Shown in pieces: positions 13,320 to 16,565 of a stretch of 16,565 nucleotides of DNA. Within the stretch, counting starts at the first letter, position 1; the number at the start of each line of letters is the position of its first letter. The notes beneath the pieces are model-generated. The model made no database searches, was not told the DNA's origin, and saw nothing but the letters and a program-made list of their open reading frames with translations. The translations under genes and the position numbers were made by a program. The DNA comes from an uncultured Collinsella sp. (GTDB lineage: Bacteria > Actinomycetota > Coriobacteriia > Coriobacteriales > Coriobacteriaceae): contig CABURR010000048.1 of NCBI GenBank assembly GCA_902493985.1, positions 1 through 16,565 of the forward strand, given 5' to 3'.

Positions 13320-16300
13320 CTACGAACGGCGGATAACCTCGGTCACGACCTCGGATACCGTGGCAATGTTCGTCGGGTTGACATTGTGGGGCAGGTCGTC
13401 CTCGGTACGAGCGCAAGCCAGACGCGTGCCGTCCACGCCGGCGATGGTGAGGGCTCGGCGGCTCGCCTCGAGCGCGGCATAGGCATCGGTCTTGGCATAG
13501 GGCATCTCGAGCGCGCCACAATCGACATGGAACGACTTGCACACCTTGCTGACCAGGTTCATGATGCGGCGATCGCCCTTGAGCAGCTGCTGTTCGCCCT
13601 CAACCGTCACCACCGAAAGCCTACCGGCGCCGACGGATTCAAGGTTGATGAAGAATACGCCGCGGAGCTTATCGCGATGCGAAGCCAAGAAGGCCTTCAT
13701 ACCGGCGCCATCACAATCCGAGGCGCCCGTTGCCACAAACCAGATATCGTGACCGAGCAGCTCATCATCGCCCATAGAGGCGACAGCCGAGAGCATATCT
13801 TCGGAAGAAGCGCCGTCGGAAGACGTAGCGCCGCCCTTCCAGCCGTCGTTATCGTCCTCGAAGTTATCCCACGAACCGATACCGCGACCTGACTTCTTGG
13901 CATCGTAATCGTCTTCGACGCCCAACCAGTCACTCATGCTGTCCTGCTCGTTTTTCTTTTTACGACCGAACAGGCCGCCCAGGCCGCGCTTGCGAGACTT
14001 GGGTGCCGCCGGGGCGGGAGCCGAAATAGTCTCGATCGGCTGAGCGCCCGACGCAACGGGCATAGGAGGCGCAACGGGTGCCGATGTGGGTTCGGGACCC
14101 TGAGCGGTAGCAAAGGGGTCGTTGACCTGTGCGGAGGGGTCGGGAAGGTCGAACAGCGACGTGCGAGACGCAACGTTTGTCTGTTTCATCGACGGCAGCG
14201 ACGGATCGGGGACCGAAGCCAGCGGAGACGAGGAAGGTGCAGGCGACGGAGCCGACGCCGGATCGGGAACATTCATCTGCGGACGCGGCGATGCCTGGGA
14301 GGAAATCTGGGCCATAAGGGAATCGACCGTTTCGTCCTGGGTGGGAGCGACATCGGCAACCGTGGCACCGGAACCACTCGGGATCGGCATGGTGAAAATC
14401 TGCGTGGAGTAAGGCCTCGACTCATCTGTCTCGGGAGCCTCGGAAACCACAGGCACTTCCTCCTGCTCGACCTCGGTCGAATCATCTTGCTCGGCTGTCG
14501 CGTATTGCTCTTCGTCAGAGTTGGCCTCGACGGGCTCGTCCTCGGCAGCATCCTGAATTTCGGCAGCATCAATGGGCTCGTCATCGTCTGCCGCGTCGTC
14601 CTGCTCATCGGAAGCAGGAAGGGGCTCGGCAATCGCGGTGCCTTGCTTTTCAAACGTTATCGTGGAATCGAACTGTGCGGCATCAAACGACATGGTGCTA
14701 TCGACGTGCTGCTGGGCCTCGAAAGACGTCGTCGCCTCAACAACATCCGCGGACGCCGGTTGCTGGGACTCAAAGGACGTTGTAGCTTCGGCAGCGTCGA
14801 CGGGCACGGACTGCATAGCCTCGTTCTGCTCGAACTCTTGCGCCGCGAGCTCACGTGCCGCCTCGGCTGCCTGCTGCTGAGCGATAGCCTCCTGCTCGGC
14901 AGCCTCGCGTGCGGCAGCGCGCTTCTCCTCGAAATCGTCGACAAATTTCTTGCCCTTTGCAAGCGCGCCCTTAAAGAAGTTGGAAGCGCTGGCGCCAATC
15001 GAAGAGAACGCGGATGCAATATCGGCATGGGGCGTTGCCGCGGGAATCTCGGCCGAGAAATCAGTATCGCTCTCGTAAGACACGCGCCTCGGCTGTTCAA
15101 CGTAATCGTCGTCAGACTCGTCCGCAACGTCTTGCGCCGGCGCGGCGGGAGCCAAAATGTCCAGTCCTGCCGCGGGATCGAACGCGGACACTGCCTCGGG
15201 CTCGGCAACGGCAGCGGTAACCGCGGCAGACTCATCATCCGCAGTGACAACGGGCGCAGGTGCAGCCACGACGGGCGCAGGCTCGGGCTCAAACGTCGGC
15301 TCCTCGCCCTCCTCGTAATCGAGCGTGCAGGACTCGGGAAGCATTCCGAGCGCACGGATGGCATCCGAACCAAAGCGGATGTTGCCGGCGGCGTTGCGAT
15401 AGAGCTTGGGCTCGGGCTCGGCAGGCTCCTCCGCCGGCTCGGCAGCGGGAACCCCGTCATTGAACTCTTCGGCCTGGACAGCCTGATTCTGATCCTCGGG
15501 CACGATGACGCCAATCAGCGTCTCGTCGGCAGACGCACCCTCAAAGCCCTCGATCTGCTCGTCGAAAGCCTCACCCTGTTCGGGCTCGGTCTGAGTGTCG
15601 GGAGCAATCGGCTGACCGAACTCGTCCTCGGCGTAGGTAGGCTCTTCGTACTCGATGGTGTTGCCGTAGTCGTTTTGCTGCTGGGCCGCTGCATACTCCG
15701 CCGCTGCACGCGCCATTTCCTCGGCACGACGCTTTTGCTCCCCAAAATAGGTATCGAACGGAACATCGTCGGGAAACTCGTTTTCGCCCTGGAAGGGAGC
15801 AACGTTGTCCATAACGCCGAGCATAGCGGCGACAGAAGACTTGTTGCACACCGCGCCGGACGTATAGGGAAGAATATGGCGGTTAGAGATGATGTTTGCC
15901 GCGTTGGCAAGTGCAACGAGGGAAGCGAGGATCGCGACAATCCACAGCAGAACCTTGAGCGCGCCGGGGAGCGGCAGGATACGCAGGATGGCAACGGCAG
16001 CGGGGGTAACCGTGGCAACGGGCAACAGCTTGGCGATGAGCGCACGATACGAAGCATAGGGCTCGCGGGCGAGCAGCTCGGCACGGGGAGAGTCGTAGTG
16101 TGCGACAACGACCACCGGGCGGTTGCGCGGAGACGCGAGAGGGCCCGAAGCCTTGTGGTAGGCGATGACATTTTGGCTCACGCCCGTCTTGCCCAGGCGC
16201 GAAACCACGGGGTGCCCTGTGCGCTCGAGCACGTAAAGAACGGCGCCGACAATGGCCAGCAAGGTGCCGACCAAGCCGATACCGCCGCCGATGCCCATCA

Positions 16301-16511
16301 GCAGGGCACCGGCAAACGCAAGAATACCGGTAACGGCAAATGCCAACCTACTGGGCGCCGGGGCATTGAACTCCTGAACCTCGGGATCAAAGCCGTGGTT
16401 GCGGAAGATCTGAGCGATATCCTCGGCAGCCAAGCGCTCTTCTTCGCTGCACGCCGGCGTAATGCCGGTGTTCTGCAGCAGGTGGTTAATATAGTTCTGG
16501 GTGTTCGCCAT
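13320..16511 (-). CDS. Large membrane protein with degenerate M28 peptidase fold
   Basis: A 1063-residue protein built on a split M28 metallopeptidase domain. The first part has the HxD zinc motif AHYDSP (H138, D140), two hydrophobic pairs at about 55-95 and 160-207, and GAVCNKSSVAAML (219-231), where the family has GADDNASG-like sequence, so the bridging Asp is C222. An acidic, Ala/Pro/Glu-rich insertion (about 240-915) has a coiled-coil-like stretch (522-563), repeats near 575-620 and a basic patch (839-853). The fold resumes with FVATGASDCDG, where the usual EE is S931/D932, NLESVG (E958 for Asp) and PHNVNPTNIAT (H1042). The start at 16511 has GGAG five bases upstream; the frame is open 16 codons further but without a ribosome site. 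It is first in an operon with a small membrane protein. Peptidase activity is doubtful. Confidence 0.88.
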   Translation of the reverse strand: MANTQNYINHLLQNTGITPACSEEERLAAEDIAQIFRNHGFDPEVQEFNAPAPSRLAFAVTGILAFAGALLMGIGGGIGLVGTLLAIVGAVLYVLERTGHPVVSRLGKTGVSQNVIAYHKASGPLASPRNRPVVVVAHYDSPRAELLAREPYASYRALIAKLLPVATVTPAAVAILRILPLPGALKVLLWIVAILASLVALANAANIISNRHILPYTSGAVCNKSSVAAMLGVMDNVAPFQGENEFPDDVPFDTYFGEQKRRAEEMARAAAEYAAAQQQNDYGNTIEYEEPTYAEDEFGQPIAPDTQTEPEQGEAFDEQIEGFEGASADETLIGVIVPEDQNQAVQAEEFNDGVPAAEPAEEPAEPEPKLYRNAAGNIRFGSDAIRALGMLPESCTLDYEEGEEPTFEPEPAPVVAAPAPVVTADDESAAVTAAVAEPEAVSAFDPAAGLDILAPAAPAQDVADESDDDYVEQPRRVSYESDTDFSAEIPAATPHADIASAFSSIGASASNFFKGALAKGKKFVDDFEEKRAAAREAAEQEAIAQQQAAEAARELAAQEFEQNEAMQSVPVDAAEATTSFESQQPASADVVEATTSFEAQQHVDSTMSFDAAQFDSTITFEKQGTAIAEPLPASDEQDDAADDDEPIDAAEIQDAAEDEPVEANSDEEQYATAEQDDSTEVEQEEVPVVSEAPETDESRPYSTQIFTMPIPSGSGATVADVAPTQDETVDSLMAQISSQASPRPQMNVPDPASAPSPAPSSSPLASVPDPSLPSMKQTNVASRTSLFDLPDPSAQVNDPFATAQGPEPTSAPVAPPMPVASGAQPIETISAPAPAAPKSRKRGLGGLFGRKKKNEQDSMSDWLGVEDDYDAKKSGRGIGSWDNFEDDNDGWKGGATSSDGASSEDMLSAVASMGDDELLGHDIWFVATGASDCDGAGMKAFLASHRDKLRGVFFINLESVGAGRLSVVTVEGEQQLLKGDRRIMNLVSKVCKSFHVDCGALEMPYAKTDAYAALEASRRALTIAGVDGTRLACARTEDDLPHNVNPTNIATVSEVVTEVIRRS

Positions 16512-16565
16512 GTGCGCTCCACATCCATAATCCGACAAATAGGCCCAATGCATGCACATTAGAAC

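Noticed and set aside
13320..16511. Two separate genes or a frameshift fusion in the M28-like protein
   Set aside because: The frame is continuous, and both halves supply complementary parts of one M28 fold. The middle is a low-complexity insertion and not a second start with a ribosome site.
14487..16562. Long open frame on the plus strand opposite the M28-like gene (691 codons)
   Set aside because: It is an antisense shadow of a high-GC gene with biased codon use. It shows no domain, no ribosome site and an improbable Arg/Gly/Leu composition, whereas the minus-strand frame has clear M28 motifs.

Overview
This window looks like a chromosomal segment of a moderately GC-rich Gram-positive gut actinobacterium of the Coriobacteriia, most likely Collinsella or a close relative. 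That assignment is an inference from gene content (a Tat lipoprotein, an LPXTG-anchored adhesin, a 4-Cys TSCPD protein and alanine-rich, acidic membrane proteins) and from codon use. No rRNA or other definitive marker is present. Every gene except one surface adhesin lies on the minus strand.

Layout from left to right. Positions 1-338 hold a non-coding patch rich in short perfect hairpins. It includes a duplicated tRNA-Lys 3' end with its terminator, and the intact tRNA-Lys(TTT) follows at 339-411. Next come an M29 aminopeptidase (440-1720), a purC operon with a two-TM basic membrane protein (1810-3273), a two-component system (kinase 3383-4948, regulator 4960-4682 upstream of it in transcription, ending at 5682), a Tat lipoprotein coupled to a small 4-Cys TSCPD protein (5836-7310), and purB (7439-8785). 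A second hairpin-rich non-coding patch (8888-9199) carries partial copies of the tRNA-Gly 3' end, followed by the intact tRNA-Gly(CCC) at 9210-9284. On the plus strand, 9582-13013 encodes a 1143-residue thioester-domain, SpaA-repeat, LPATG adhesin with a potentially structured leader. It converges through a bidirectional terminator on a minus-strand pair: a tiny membrane protein (13080-13298) and a 1063-residue membrane protein with a degenerate M28 peptidase fold (13320-16511).

How the genes relate. PurC makes SAICAR and PurB cleaves it, so two consecutive purine steps flank the signalling and lipoprotein genes, although hairpins between the units suggest separate transcripts. The regulator and kinase are a cognate pair. 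The TSCPD and lipoprotein genes overlap as TAATG and should be co-translated. The M28-like protein and the 72-residue membrane protein form a two-gene operon.

The most unusual material is non-coding. Both tRNA genes are followed, in their direction of transcription, by a related palindromic element. Each element joins a copy of that tRNA's own 3' end to a shared body of about 66 bp that ends in a T-arm-like palindrome. The second point of interest is the M28-like protein: its catalytic base and several metal-ligand positions are replaced, and about 680 residues of low-complexity acidic sequence are inserted within the fold.
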